From Liolophura sinensis (taxonomy: Eukaryota > Mollusca > Polyplacophora > Chitonida > Chitonidae): 64,000 nucleotides of DNA. Of the stretch, positions 34,220 through 45,839 are shown in pieces; position 1 is the first letter of the stretch; each line of letters opens with the position of its first letter. The translations under genes and the position numbers were made by a program. The stretch covers positions 27,821,608 to 27,885,607 of the forward strand of contig NC_088300.1 in NCBI RefSeq assembly GCF_032854445.1. The letters run 5' to 3'. The notes under the pieces were generated by a model that was given only the letters and a program-made list of their open reading frames with translations, did not search any database and was not told the DNA's origin.

Positions 34220-35050
34220 TATCTTGTATCTTCAGTAGATAAACATGTCCTCTGTTGTACTAGTTATATCAGTTGTACCTGGGATTATTATTGACGTCTA
34301 TCTTAATCCCCTGTACAACTGATATAATTAGTACCTGTATCTCAGTAGTATCAGTAAACCTGTCCTCTGTTGTACTGGTTGTTCTATATCTTCAGTAAAT
34401 GTGTCCTCTATTGTACAGGTTGTCCTATATCTTCAGTAAACCTCTCTGTTGTACTGGTTGTCCTGTATCTTCAATAAACCTGTCCGCTGTTGCACAGGTT
34501 GTCCTGTATCTTCAGTAGACCTGTCCTCTGTTGCACAGGTTGTCCTTTATCTTCAGTGGACCTGTCCTCTGTTGTGCTGGTTGTCCTATATGTTCAGTAA
34601 ACGTGTCCTCTATTGTACAGGCTGTCCTATATCTTCAGTAAACCTGTCTGTTGTACAGGTTGTCCTATATCTTCAGTAAACCTGTCTGTTGTACTGGTTG
34701 TCCTGTATCTTCAACAAACCTGTCCGCTGTTGCACAGGTTGTCCTGTATCTTCAGTAGACCTGTCCTCTGTTGCACAGGTTGTCCTTTATCTTCAGTTTA
34801 CCTGTCCTCTGTTGTGCTGGTTGTCCTATATGTTCAATAAACGTGTCCTCTATTGTACAGGTTGTCCTATATCTTCAGTAAACCTGCCTGTTGTACTGGT
34901 TGTCCTATATCTTCAGTAAACCTGTCTGTTGTACTGGTTGTCCTGTATCTTAAGTAAACCTGTCCTCTGTTGCACAGGTTGTCCTGTATCTTCAGTAGAC
35001 CTGTCCTCTGTTGCGCAGGTTGTCCTGTAGGATCTTCAGTAAACCTGTAC
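34220..35050 (+). repeat. 41-bp minisatellite with higher-order structure
   Basis: The unit CCTGTCCTCTGTTGCACAGG, then TTGTCCTGTATCTTCAGTAGA (41 bp), is repeated roughly 18 times between 34333 and 35045, with degenerate units before. Some units lack CCTC (37 bp). Blocks at 34441-34620 and 34681-34860 are nearly identical, giving a higher-order period of about 240 bp. The open frames on both strands are products of the repeat. Confidence 0.92.
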
Positions 35051-35819
35051 AAACTCTGTTGTACCACTTCTCCGGTATCGTAGATATACCAGTCCCCTGT
35101 TGGAGTATCTTCAGTAAACTATTTGATCCTAATCTGTATGTACCTTCAGGTATTCCTTTCAGGTGGTGTTCATTGAACTTGTGGATTAAGTGCCAGAAGG
35201 TTAACACACTTATGTAAATCTCCCTGATTAGAACAGGAATCTTACGTCTGTGAATGGAAAATTCACAGTCAACAGACACTTCTTTAAGAATAGGTTACTG
35301 TCAGAAAAAGGTCATGGGGATCTATTCTAATAGTGCTACAGGTATCTAATTTGATATAGATAAAAGTTGCATGTTTTAGAGAAGTTAGCCTTTCTTCAGA
35401 ATAAGGTGATACATGTGTGGTGAAGTAGTTAAAATGTACATGCAATGTAGGAAATTGATATCCCTATGAGAAGGTAGTTCTCAGAATCTAAAATTTGAGA
35501 ACCCTGGATTGCAGTGACATACATGTTGTATTCCTGTTGCTTCTCAACATCTGTATTTGTAGATAGGTGTACATTGGCTGTATGAAAGCTCAGGACTCTC
35601 TTGGGTTAACATTTACATGCTATATACACTGAACATACATGTATATGTAAACCATTGCATCACCAAAAGTGGTAATTGCATGTGTAGATTGAAATGTGAT
35701 GACAGGCCAGTAACACTCAGTTAATTACTGGTACTGTAATTGTTAGAACTTTTTGCATTGTTGGAAGATCCATGATTGTTTAAGCAATTTAGTGTGTGTG
35801 TGTCTGTCAACAATCTTTG

Positions 35820-35941
35820 GATGTAAGTGGATTTCCAACGGGCTCTGCCCTGTTTCCTACTACCATAATGCTGGCGCAGTCGTATAAGTGAAATGTTCTT
35901 GTAGATGGCGTAAAATACCAATAAGGTAAATAAATAAATAT
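35820..35941 (+). repeat. SINE-B 3' part
   Basis: GGGCTCTGCCCTGTTTCCTA, CCATAATGCTGG, GTATAAGTGAAATGTTCTTG and a TAAATAAATA tail are recognisable. Confidence 0.65.
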
Positions 35942-37456
35942 TCTGAGCACAATGTTTTGTGTAGACTGATAAAATTATACTTTTTGTGAAGATTGGCCCT
36001 AATATAGTTTGTCTCGAAAATGAAATTGACTAAGGTGCTTATAAAATGTCACTTAAAGTTGCTGATTCATACGCAAAAGGTTGAGGAATTAGGGGAAGAA
36101 CTGGTTTTTTCCATATTTTGTAGGTTACTAACTTTACAGCACTCTTTGAACTCTTGTTTATATGTAGGGGGATGGTTCTGTAATTATCCCATAAAGCCAC
36201 TAGTGCAGAACTATTGATTATATCATTCATGTTCCCTGTACGAATCAGCCGCAACACGACCGGACTGTATAACGATAAGTGCTATTTGTGTTTTCCTATC
36301 ATATACAGCATATGGCATAAAACACCAATCAAATAAATAAATATCATATACAGCCATTCTCCCAAACCAGTAGGATTGCTTTGTGATCATATGTTAATTT
36401 TTTGCAGTTAATTGTTTGCTTCTGATACTTTTTATTTTTTTGACATTGTTTTCTTCTCTTACATAATAGCTTGCGGTGCCTGAGGGAATGAATGTATGAT
36501 TAAGGTTTAATATCCATGTTGGCAGTACAGTGCCATATTGTGGCGAGGCACTGAAGTGATGCCAACATATTCATAGTGCTACCTCACTGAACATCTTGCT
36601 TAAGACACCCCATATAACACCCCGTGTGGCACTCCATGTGACACCTTATCTAGTAAAAGGAAATATGTTTGTGTAAACCAGCATTTGAGCTATTTCCTTA
36701 TGCTGAGCAAGCCAGCTCCTCAGGTACCAAGGTATCAATATGGCCAAGTTTTGGGTATATCTTGACTTCATAATAAACCTGGAAAACATCTGAGTGACTT
36801 GAAATAACCTGCAGTTATCTATACCTAAATGTGGTAATTTGTTATTCAGTGAAAAAATATTGTTTCTTTTGTTAAAAAAAAAAAGTTTTCACACATCCTT
36901 GTTTTCTCGTGCTATGTTAGGTGCAGAAAATGATGCTTCCTCTTTATCGGACTCATGTTTGGTCCCCAGTCACAACTGTGTCAGGAATTCTTATGTGAAA
37001 ATTACACCACTCAGATGACCCAAGGAATGTAGTAACCAGAGAAGCTCCTTTTGTGTGCAGCACTACTTTGTAACTGCTATATTTCTTTCTTTTTTTTTTG
37101 AACCAAGTATAGATTCCAGTCTCTTACATTGCATAATTCTTTTTTAAGTATTCTCAGCTTTCTGTAGTGACTGACAGGAGACTGTGATTACCTGTTAGGT
37201 GAATATAATTTCAGTTTTGACTGGCGTTTTCGGTTTCAAGTATGTTGCCGTGCCAGTCTGAAGGACTTCATTTGTAAGGGTTTTTTTTTGTTAGTTTTGT
37301 TTCCTTTTAAGCATCACTCGTATGAATCATCAGCTTTGGCTAAAAGGCTTTGAATCAAAAGTGGAACGGAACATACGTATAGTTTAAAAGCAGAAAAATG
37401 TTTTCTGTCTATCATGACACATACTTATTTATTAAAGTAAGACCTAGCCGGTGGTT

Positions 37457-37476
37457 GGGGGGGGGGGGGGGGGGGG
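37457..37476 (+). repeat. G20 homopolymer
   Basis: Twenty consecutive G, the longest homopolymer in the window. It could form a G-quadruplex, and its length is likely unreliable. Confidence 0.9.
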
Positions 37477-37797
37477 AAGTATCAGTTTGTGTATCAGTCA
37501 ATGGTAGTATTGTTTCCACAGACCTTATATGGTAATACATGCGAGGAATTACACTGTTTCAGTTTGTGTACTTATTCAAAAGTCAATACCTAAAGGTATT
37601 TTTTGTGCATGAGGTCAAAATGTTCATATATATCTGGTTGTTGTGTTCACAATAGAGAAATCATTTGACAAAAAGACAGATTGTAGCAGTTAATGTGACA
37701 CACATCCTGTGGAAGTCATTCATTGTTTTCTGCATGCCTTCGTGAACTCAACTTATTTGGCACAGTAAATTTGCGTTCCAGGTTTGTAGCAGTTATC

Positions 37798-38047
37798 GGG
37801 GCTTCCGTGGCTCAGTTGATTAGTGCGTTAGCGTAATGACCCAGGAGCCTCTCACCAATGCAGTCACTGTGAGTTCAAGTCCAGCTCATGCTGTCTTCCT
37901 TTCCGGCTGTACGTGTGGCAACCTGCCGATGGTCGTGGGTTTCCCCCGGGCTCCGCCCGGTTTCCACCCACCATAATGCTGGCCACCGTTGTATACGTGA
38001 AATATTCTTGAGTACGGCGTAAAACACCAGTCAAATAAATGAATAAA
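37798..38047 (+). mobile_element. SINE-B, full-length with target-site duplication
   Basis: The tRNA-derived head has box A (TGGCTCAGTTGATTAG) and box B (GTGAGTTCAAGTCC). The body holds AACCTGCCGATGGTCGTGGG and CCACCATAATGCTGGCC. The tail is TTGAGTACGGCGTAAAACAC followed by AAATAAATGAATAAA. TGTAGCAGTTATC occurs at 37785-37797 and 38048-38060, a perfect 13-bp duplication. This is the reference copy for the family in this window. Confidence 0.92.
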
Positions 38048-38645
38048 TGTAGCAGTTATCTGCAGGATTTTGTTACATTGGTACATTTGTACAATTCATA
38101 AGCATAAAATTTGGAACTTAGTCATAAAAATTTCTTAATTTTTCTTCTGTTGAATAAGTTCCTAACTACAAATGTCATCAACCTTTTTAATTCAGGTCAT
38201 TACATATGTTTTGAGAGCAGTGTTAAAATCCAATGTGAGCTTAGAACGTCAAATGAGGGGAGATAACTTCTGCAGTCTCTCCAGCAATATCTTTTGGCAA
38301 TAACTCAAACTTATGCATGTGTGCTTTGTTGCAGTATTAGGTGTTTTTACACTTTGAAAATTTTTTAATTTAATATAGTAGTTAGTCAATGCTGACAATA
38401 AAATTTGACATCAACTGAAGGAAAAGCAAGTGGTACATTTTTTTTGTCATATTTTTCATACCGCTGCACATGAATATATATAATGCAAGCCTGAAATATT
38501 GACATGATTGGTATATGCACATGTAAGACTAAGATTGATTTCTTGTAAACATGACTGTGTATAGGTGTACTCATTGCATTAGAGTTTTACAGGATTATAT
38601 TATTATTTAGGAATATTTCACTCATGCAAAATTTTTCAAATGTAG

Positions 38646-38813
38646 GAACTGTCGTGTGTGGAGGAGATAGAGCCCTACGCAATGGTAGCACACAAACCAG
38701 TCATAGCTGAATTTGAGCATGTAACTTCATCTGTCAAGTGTGGGAAGTTGGCAAGGAAGGAGACACCCACTCCCAACACCCACATATACATATATATATT
38801 TTCATGTTTTGAT
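38646..38813 (+). CDS. Exon candidate of an unidentified gene
   Basis: After TTTCAAATGTAG the frame ELSCVEEIEPYAMVAHKPVI...FEHVTSSVKCGKLARK is open in phase 0, and the best donor is GAT|GTGAGT at 38814. The first 45 residues look coding. The end runs into a TA-rich microsatellite (HIYIYIF), so the true donor may lie earlier. I do not recognise the protein. Confidence 0.4.
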
Positions 38814-41800
38814 GTGAGTGGATGGTGTGGTTTACAGTCAGCAAAAGTATATTTTCACAGATAAGGCAGGTATTTGCTCATTCAAATAACCCAACTAAAG
38901 TCATTGTTCTTATTGCTGGGCATGGCCAGGTGTTCTTGTTATTCTTGATGATGAGGTGAAGTTTTTGTGTTCCAGCTTGTAAATCATTTTTTGTGCATTA
39001 AAATCCTTTGCTGTTTCACTTAGCATAAAAGTGAGTAGGTAGGTTATTTACATTCAGTAACTACTCAGCTCATCAACACAGTTTACAATTTTTAAGGCTG
39101 CGTCATTTAATAACGTGCAGATAAATTAAACTTTGATTGCATTTACACGTAAGCTTAATAGCTAACGGCATGTCATCTAGACCGTCTCATTATAAATTTG
39201 ATTGACCAGCCATGGCTGAGTTTGTGAGACATTGGATATCATGCACATATATCAATGGGGTTATTGTAACTCGTGTTTCGGACATTGAACATGTTTGCAT
39301 ACCTGTGCATATCTTACAACCTGCTCTTGAATGTCCTTACAAGCTGGCTGACTCATCATAATGCTTATTCTGAATGAATTCATCTGAGTCTCTAAGTCCA
39401 GTAATCATCAGATTTGGATGTAAATTTGAGTGTAGATCAATGTGACCCACTGATGTAAGAGATTAGGAGGCTCATGTATGGCTGATTGCTGTACACCTGG
39501 TCTGGGTTGTGGTCACTTTTTGAACAATCTGTATGTCAACCTAAGCAGATGTACTACAAAGTCAGATGTAACTTTTTCAGTTTGCACTGTTAATCCATAT
39601 TCGGACAATTCAGACAATAAAACTGTGTATACTTTAGGCTTTTTTTAGGGTGGTTGTCCCTTCAGATGGTCAGCTTATATATTTTTTGTGTTTTCGTGTA
39701 CATGCAAGCTAGGAGATAATAATAGCAAATATAGAGCCAAAAGTCTTTTAAGATAAGTATTAATGTTATAAAGGACCACACATTAGGTAGAAAACCAAGC
39801 CTGTGTGTGATAATATGGGAAGATCAGGTACATGTAAATACCTTGCATTACTGCCACGAGTAACAATAAAAATATTTGGTACCTGGAGTGGAAAAAAAAT
39901 CAGAACAATCAAAACACTCTTTAATCTGGCTATGGCAGTATTCATAACTTGCTTGACATTGGATCATTTTTTGCTGAGGGTTTTGACGATTTAGCCACGA
40001 CGTTAATTGTGGCGCTGATAATGATGTGTGAGGATTGGTGAGAGCCTGCATGGTCACTAGAAGCTACCAGCTGAGGTACAGGTACAGGTACAGGTGTTAA
40101 AGCAAACCCTTCAGGTGAGATGGACTGCTGTTTTTATGGGGGTTGTTCAGTACTTATACTTTATCATCACGATCAAACTCCCATCAAGTGCAGTGTACAG
40201 TGTATGTTGCCTAAAGGCATTACTGATCATACTGGCCAGTTTCCTCTCTACAGAAGGTTCTTTTCTCAGACTTTCTGCATGTTATCTTAACTTTTTAATA
40301 CTTCTCCAGTGTTATCTCCCTTTATCTTCCCAAGTACACACATCTTTGCAACATCTTGTTTGTAGCAATTTTTTTAAACCTTATTTTTGCCGGATTAGCT
40401 TCTAAGCTGTTGTTTTTTTTTTTTGGTATTTATTTACTTTTAAAGAAAAACATTTAAAGGTAAATTTACTGATCGTGCAAATGAGAGGTTAGGGGCACCT
40501 TCAGCCTGTGTGTTATTTGTGGAGAGGCTGTTTGCTGTCAGTTACCTCAAAAAGAGTTGTAGTAACCAGAGTTGTGGGGGGAGAAAACATGTTGTGGGCG
40601 AGATGATTCACTTAAAAACAGCAAGGCAAAATCCGAGCTGGCAAACATAGAGTGTGGTTAAGCCTGGCTAGCCATCAAGTTTGTTGAACAAGCCACACAC
40701 AAGATTCAGACATACTCATTATTTGTTTTCAGGTTTTTCACCTGGGTTTGAAATAGATTTACAGAGTAAAATTTAGAGAAGTTTGTTTGAATGCGAGCAG
40801 TTGTTCATGATCAGAAAGCTTTCTCCAGTGGAGTGAATTTGTAAAGATCACGTTTATTTTTCATGGAGAGGTTCATGGAGCAATCAAACCAGTGTGTAAC
40901 AGAAATATGCTGTTCGGATTCAAGAGTTCAACAACTGTTATTAAGAAATGCTGAGTTGCATATAGAATTGTAATTCCTCAAGTTTATTTGCCTTGGTTCA
41001 GTGTTTATACTATGGCTTTTACAATCTGAGCCATGTATACATCACCTTATGAGAGCTTTGTTGATAGTTTCACACTGGTCTTTTCATTGTAACCTGCGGG
41101 ATTAGGTTCTACATAAACATTTCTCAAAAGCCTTATGGCAATAAATCTGGTCACACTTTATGGTTTGGGATTGGTTGGGATGAATGGTTACAGAGCACAA
41201 ACAGTTCTCATCCAGACATTGAGAGGTCCTTTTTGTTGTTGTTTTTCTTTGTTTGTTTTCTTCTTCTGGATGTGAGGAAAATGTGTTCCTTTAGCACTTT
41301 CACTCAATTGCCTGTGGTGCTTATCTAGTAAACTAGATAAAAATATTTTATACGCTGATAAACGAAGTGTTCTGCACAGAGTACAAGCATTTAAAGAAAG
41401 CCTTTATTGGTGCTTAGCTTCTTTGTAACATAACATACCTGAGACTGTGTATCTTTACTCTGCATATATAGGTCAGATCAATACAAATATGTGTAGAAAG
41501 TGAAACAGTATCAAGCCGTTTACCTTGTGTTACACACTGACATCAAACATGGACATCAAAGCAAGGTGATGTCGTTATTAGATGTAAGATGACACCATAC
41601 CTTTATGAAAGAATAATATGCAGCTGTCAATCAAACATGCTGATTATTACCTTTTAGAAGGCATGATGGTTTAAAAAAAAAATTATATCCAAAGAATACT
41701 TCGAGCCTGGTCTTCAGAACTGAAGCTCTGTGGCTGCAAATGCCCTTTTAAGTATTAGAAAGGCTGTAAAACTTTCACGGTTTTTGGCAAGACAGGTTTT

Positions 41801-42691
41801 GCTGGTTTTAGAAAGTGTTTTTGGGGATAAGAGGGGGCATGAACCAGAGCTAAGCCTAGTTACCTGAGGGTGTGCCAACACCAGATTGAGTAAGGAGGGT
41901 GGGGGAGACAAATGATCGCACTGGAGAGCTCATGCAGATAGAGGTGTAAACAAACCTATGAGACAGGAGCAAGCACCACTCACCTGTATCAGGTAGGAGG
42001 GTAGAAAATGAATAGGTTTAGCTGCCTCTTCTGTTCTGCATGGTAGTTAACAGTTGGTATGAAAGGGGATAATGCAGTCACTTGTGGTGATTCAATTGTC
42101 GTTTCTTGACAGTTTGTGAGCAGGTTTAAAGCTTTTATATGAAAACCCATCTCTGCTTGTAGATACATGCATAGACACTCCAGCAGATACTTATTGAAAT
42201 GATTAACCATTTTTCGCCTCATCTGTCAACTTAACAAAATATGACCCATTAATATTGACCCATTTGCTTTGTGTACACTGTACACAAGAATATTTTACTT
42301 ATTAAATGGCTCTAGTAAGTTACTTTCATGGAGTGTCTGAATTAAACCATTAGGCAAGTATAAAATTACCTTTCCTAAATATGACATTAGCATGCAGATC
42401 AAGTACATTGTGTATGCCATATTGATGTATAGGCAAGACGTCTCCATCAAACTTCATGTAAGACTACCTGAATGGCCCTTACAGTACAATCAGCTGCATG
42501 CTTATTGTCTCCAAAGCTCCAAACACTGATTTATGCAGGCTATACTGTGAATTATGTACACCGCTGACATGTCTACAAAATGACATTAGTACTGTTAAAG
42601 AATCATAATGGCTTCTTAGACAGGATATTGTTCTTATGACTCCTGACATTAATGTCACGTAAATTGATTGATTACAAAGGCAGTATTTCAT

Positions 42692-42835
42692 GAATTTATT
42701 ATTTATTTATTTGATTGAAGTTTTATGCTGCACTCAAGAATATTTTCACTTATGCAATAGCAATGCAATTAAGGTGTGAGCTATGAAGCCGTGCAGAGGC
42801 CTGGGGAAGTCACAACTATCTGCAGGCTGCTGCAA
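42692..42835 (-). repeat. SINE-B 3' part, minus strand
   Basis: TTTATTTATTTGATTGAAGT and CACTCAAGAATATTTTCACT are inverted tail motifs. The remainder is diverged. It lies about 100 bp from the plus-strand copy at 42937. Confidence 0.6.
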
Positions 42836-42936
42836 CATTGCTACATGAATTTTATAATGGCAAAAAATGTTTATAATGAGACAATGACTGATTTCTGTTT
42901 GATATTAAAATCAGATTCATACTCTAAAATCTCCTG

Positions 42937-43183
42937 GCTCAGTTGCTTAGCATGCTAGCGTAGTGTAATGACCCAGGAGTCTCTCATGAAAGCAGTCACG
43001 TGAGCTCAAGTCCAGCTCATGCTGGCTTCCTCTCCGGCTGTATGTGGGAAGGTCTTTCAGCAACCTGCGGATGGTCGTGGGTTTCCCCCAGGCACTGCCC
43101 GATTTCCTCCCACAATAATGCTGGCCGCCGTCGTAGTGAAATATTCTTGAGTACAGCGTAAAACACCAATCAAATAAAAAAAT
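42937..43183 (+). mobile_element. SINE-B, full-length with target-site duplication
   Basis: Head (GCTCAGTTGCTTAGCATG, GTGAGCTCAAGTCC), body and tail match the copy at 37798. AAAATCTCCTG flanks it at 42926-42936 and 43184-43194 (11 bp). Confidence 0.85.
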
Positions 43184-43272
43184 AAAATCTCCTGTAGTGA
43201 ACCTTTAACTGAGTACAGCGTAAAACACCAATCAAATAAAAAAATAAAATCTCCTGTAGTGAACCTTTAACT
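43149..43272 (+). repeat. 62-bp tandem duplication of a SINE-B tail plus flank
   Basis: GAGTACAGCGTAAAACACCA recurs at 43149 and 43211, each followed by the same A-rich tail and CTCCTGTAGTGAACCTTTAA. Because both SINE tail and host flank are duplicated, this happened after the insertion. Confidence 0.9.
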
Positions 43273-45003
43273 GTGTGTAAATAAATTCTACAGCTCACAT
43301 TGCTGTGGGAATTCATATGGAGACTATAGGCAATTTTCTTGTATAAATGTGTTGAATTGTGTGGCAACCATAAAATTTGTGTAACTAGATATTGGCTTGG
43401 TCTTGATAAAGAAACAGTTTTCCTACCCTGTGTTTGCTATACTGCTTGACCTGAACTCTCAAATGAGCTAAGGGGCTTCAAAGTTCATCCTGTATGTGTC
43501 TTATATTTGATCTGTCTGGATTGTTGAAATAGCTGTGAATCTTAACCCCACCCCCTCCCTTCCACCCCTGTAGACCTGACCCACTTCATAAAGGTTGCAG
43601 TTTATTTCTTTAGGTAAATGGAGTAAAGAGTATAACTGCCAGTATGCACAGCATTACCATTCCGTACAGAATGTTAGCTAGGATTTTTAAAGCGGAGCCA
43701 TTCCATGATACCTTATTTGAGAATTTTGCCAGTGTATTTTCTGTATTTTTTCCAGACTAACATCACAAATTTTCATCTGTCCAATTAGACCTTCATTTTT
43801 CCAGTTTTGTTTTACAAGACCCAACATCCTGCAGATCATCACATCAGCCATGCCAAGTTTTCCTTATGTCACAATTAATACTCGATGACACTGCTCTCAT
43901 TCTGGCGTCCCCTTGCATCTCCAATTCAATGCAACAAGGCTCATACATTAATTATGTTGTGAGTCCAGTCAGAATTATATGCCACTTGAAATATGAAGAC
44001 CTAATAAATTTTGCCAGTCCAAATGACTGAAAGGTGGATCTCTGGCTGTAAAGCCTATATGTTAATTACCAAGGTGCAGGGTAATATTAACTTTTCTATA
44101 TTCTATTAATAACCTTAACTTGAAAAGTTCATTAGCTCCTCAGAATGTTAAAAGGCAAGTTGTAACAAAGCTGTTCTACCTGACTTTTGTCCAGGCTGAG
44201 TGGATGCTAACTTACTCCTGTAAGGTTTGATTCTTGTAGTATAGGTATTTCAGTCATCATCGAGGTGCCTGGATGGATTGGGGGATGGGAGCAGGGGAAC
44301 ATCATGCAGCATCTGTGTTCAGGTCTGACTTACGATTTCAGAATTGTCAGTTAAAGTCAAATCTGAAGTTGAATTGAATAGGCATATTGTCTTGTGGATC
44401 AAATATACCTGTCCTCTGTTTGCCCTTTCTCTGTTCTGCTTGGGAATTTTCATATCAAAGTTTTCTTCTTACCTCTGCATCTATTTTCTAGCAGCACATT
44501 CTGACACATTGAACAATACCAGCCATTGAGGAGTAATATAAATTTTGTCAGAGATATGTCTGTGAAGTTATTGTTTCGTTTGACAGATGACACGCGCCTA
44601 AGATTGTCTGATCCATTGTCTGCAAATCAGAACTTTTTACCTGCCACAAAACATTTGTAAGAACAAATAGAGTATTTACTTTAAGAGACATGAGGATTTT
44701 CATCAATAAAAAAAACGCTTTTTTTTCTTCTTCTCTTAGATATATAGACAAAAGAAGCCATGTCTTCCGAGTGATAAAATAAAAACTGTTTCTTCTGCAT
44801 GATGTAGAAACAAAGATTTACGATATGTTTATTTCATTTATCTAAGGTTTTAACAGGTTTTTTTAAAACTGAGATTTATAAAGTATGTTCAAGTAAGGTC
44901 ACGTTATGTGTCAGGTTTTGTCTGTGATGACAGAGAGAGTGTTTACGCGTGTGTGACGATGAAATTTGAAGATAACCTGAATGATTAATTAGTATCACTA
45001 CAG

Positions 45004-45079
45004 GTTTGACCAGCAGGAGAAGAGGCCAGATATAGTGTGGCTACTGAGCCCACTAAACCAGGATCCACATGTCTTCTGA
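45004..45079 (+). CDS. Probable terminal exon of an unidentified gene
   Basis: After TAGTATCACTACAG the only open frame reads FDQQEKRPDIVWLLSPLNQD then PHVF and TGA (45077-45079). It is entered with one base completing a codon (preceding phase 2). AATAAA follows near 45211-45217, a plausible poly(A) signal. The possible first exon at 29017-29036 leaves a compatible phase. The protein is not recognised. Confidence 0.45.
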
Positions 45080-45839
45080 GCAGCAAAATGTGTTGACATA
45101 GTTTTAAGCGGGAAAAAAGATCTAATTTTGTTGGCATGATTCATTTTAGTATTCAGTCTTTTCTTTAATTATCATTAAACAATGTCAGAAATGAGTAGTT
45201 CAGAAAATCTGAATAAAAAAGTAATACTCAGATAACTCTGGTTTTCATCTGCCTCATTTGTGCACGACGACCTAAATATGACTGGTGCTGATTTGCATAA
45301 TGAGGGCTAAGTCCCTAAATAAAGCAGGTAAATGGGTTCATTAAGCCTCGTTTACCTGTTGCACTGGAGTAATTTGACTCGCAATTTGCCAACGAAATTG
45401 ACTTCAAGCATAGGTGATGCAGTAAATGCGTGTCATAATGATAACTGTGAATAGAAGGCTATGTAAATTGTTAAAAATTTGATATACCATTGATTTGTAT
45501 ACATATGAGAGAGGTCTCTCTTTCTCTTTTTGTATTTGATTCATTAGTGTTATTTTTATTATGTATGATGCTTGTATTTGAGTCATTCTATATACTTTAG
45601 GTGAACCAAAGAGATGATGTCGTGGATATTTTACTGATTATATCATTCATAACCAAGTACAGAAAAGGTTGATTTTATAATGCACACAATCTATATATAC
45701 TTTGGTACTCCATTAGCGCATCTTTTTTTTAAAAACCTATTTAAAACCTAGCTAACATACTAGTGAAGGGTGCTTATAACATTGCATATCTTAAGCTGTT
45801 ATGGCTTACATTCTGTGTTATATGTGTTAGCACATTTCT

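Larger units (their letters stand above)
35051..37797. other. Intron or intergenic sequence
   Basis: It contains SINE-B pieces at 35820-35941 and 36302-36345 and a long G-run. An open run after a pyrimidine-rich acceptor at 36921 (AENDASSLSDSCLVPSHNCV...) stops at 37016-37018; it is a weak terminal-exon possibility. Confidence 0.35.
38814..45003. other. Long intron or intergenic stretch
   Basis: It contains a full SINE-B with a duplicated tail (42937-43272) and an inverted SINE-B piece (42692-42835). I see no other supported exon on either strand. Confidence 0.4.

Noticed and set aside
34449-34919. Three overlapping ORFs rich in CysThrGlyCysPro motifs
   Set aside because: They are translations of the 41-bp minisatellite in successive frames.
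34220-35050. CRISPR-like array of regular repeats
   Set aside because: Units are contiguous and degenerate, with no unique spacers, and the genome is eukaryotic. It is a minisatellite.
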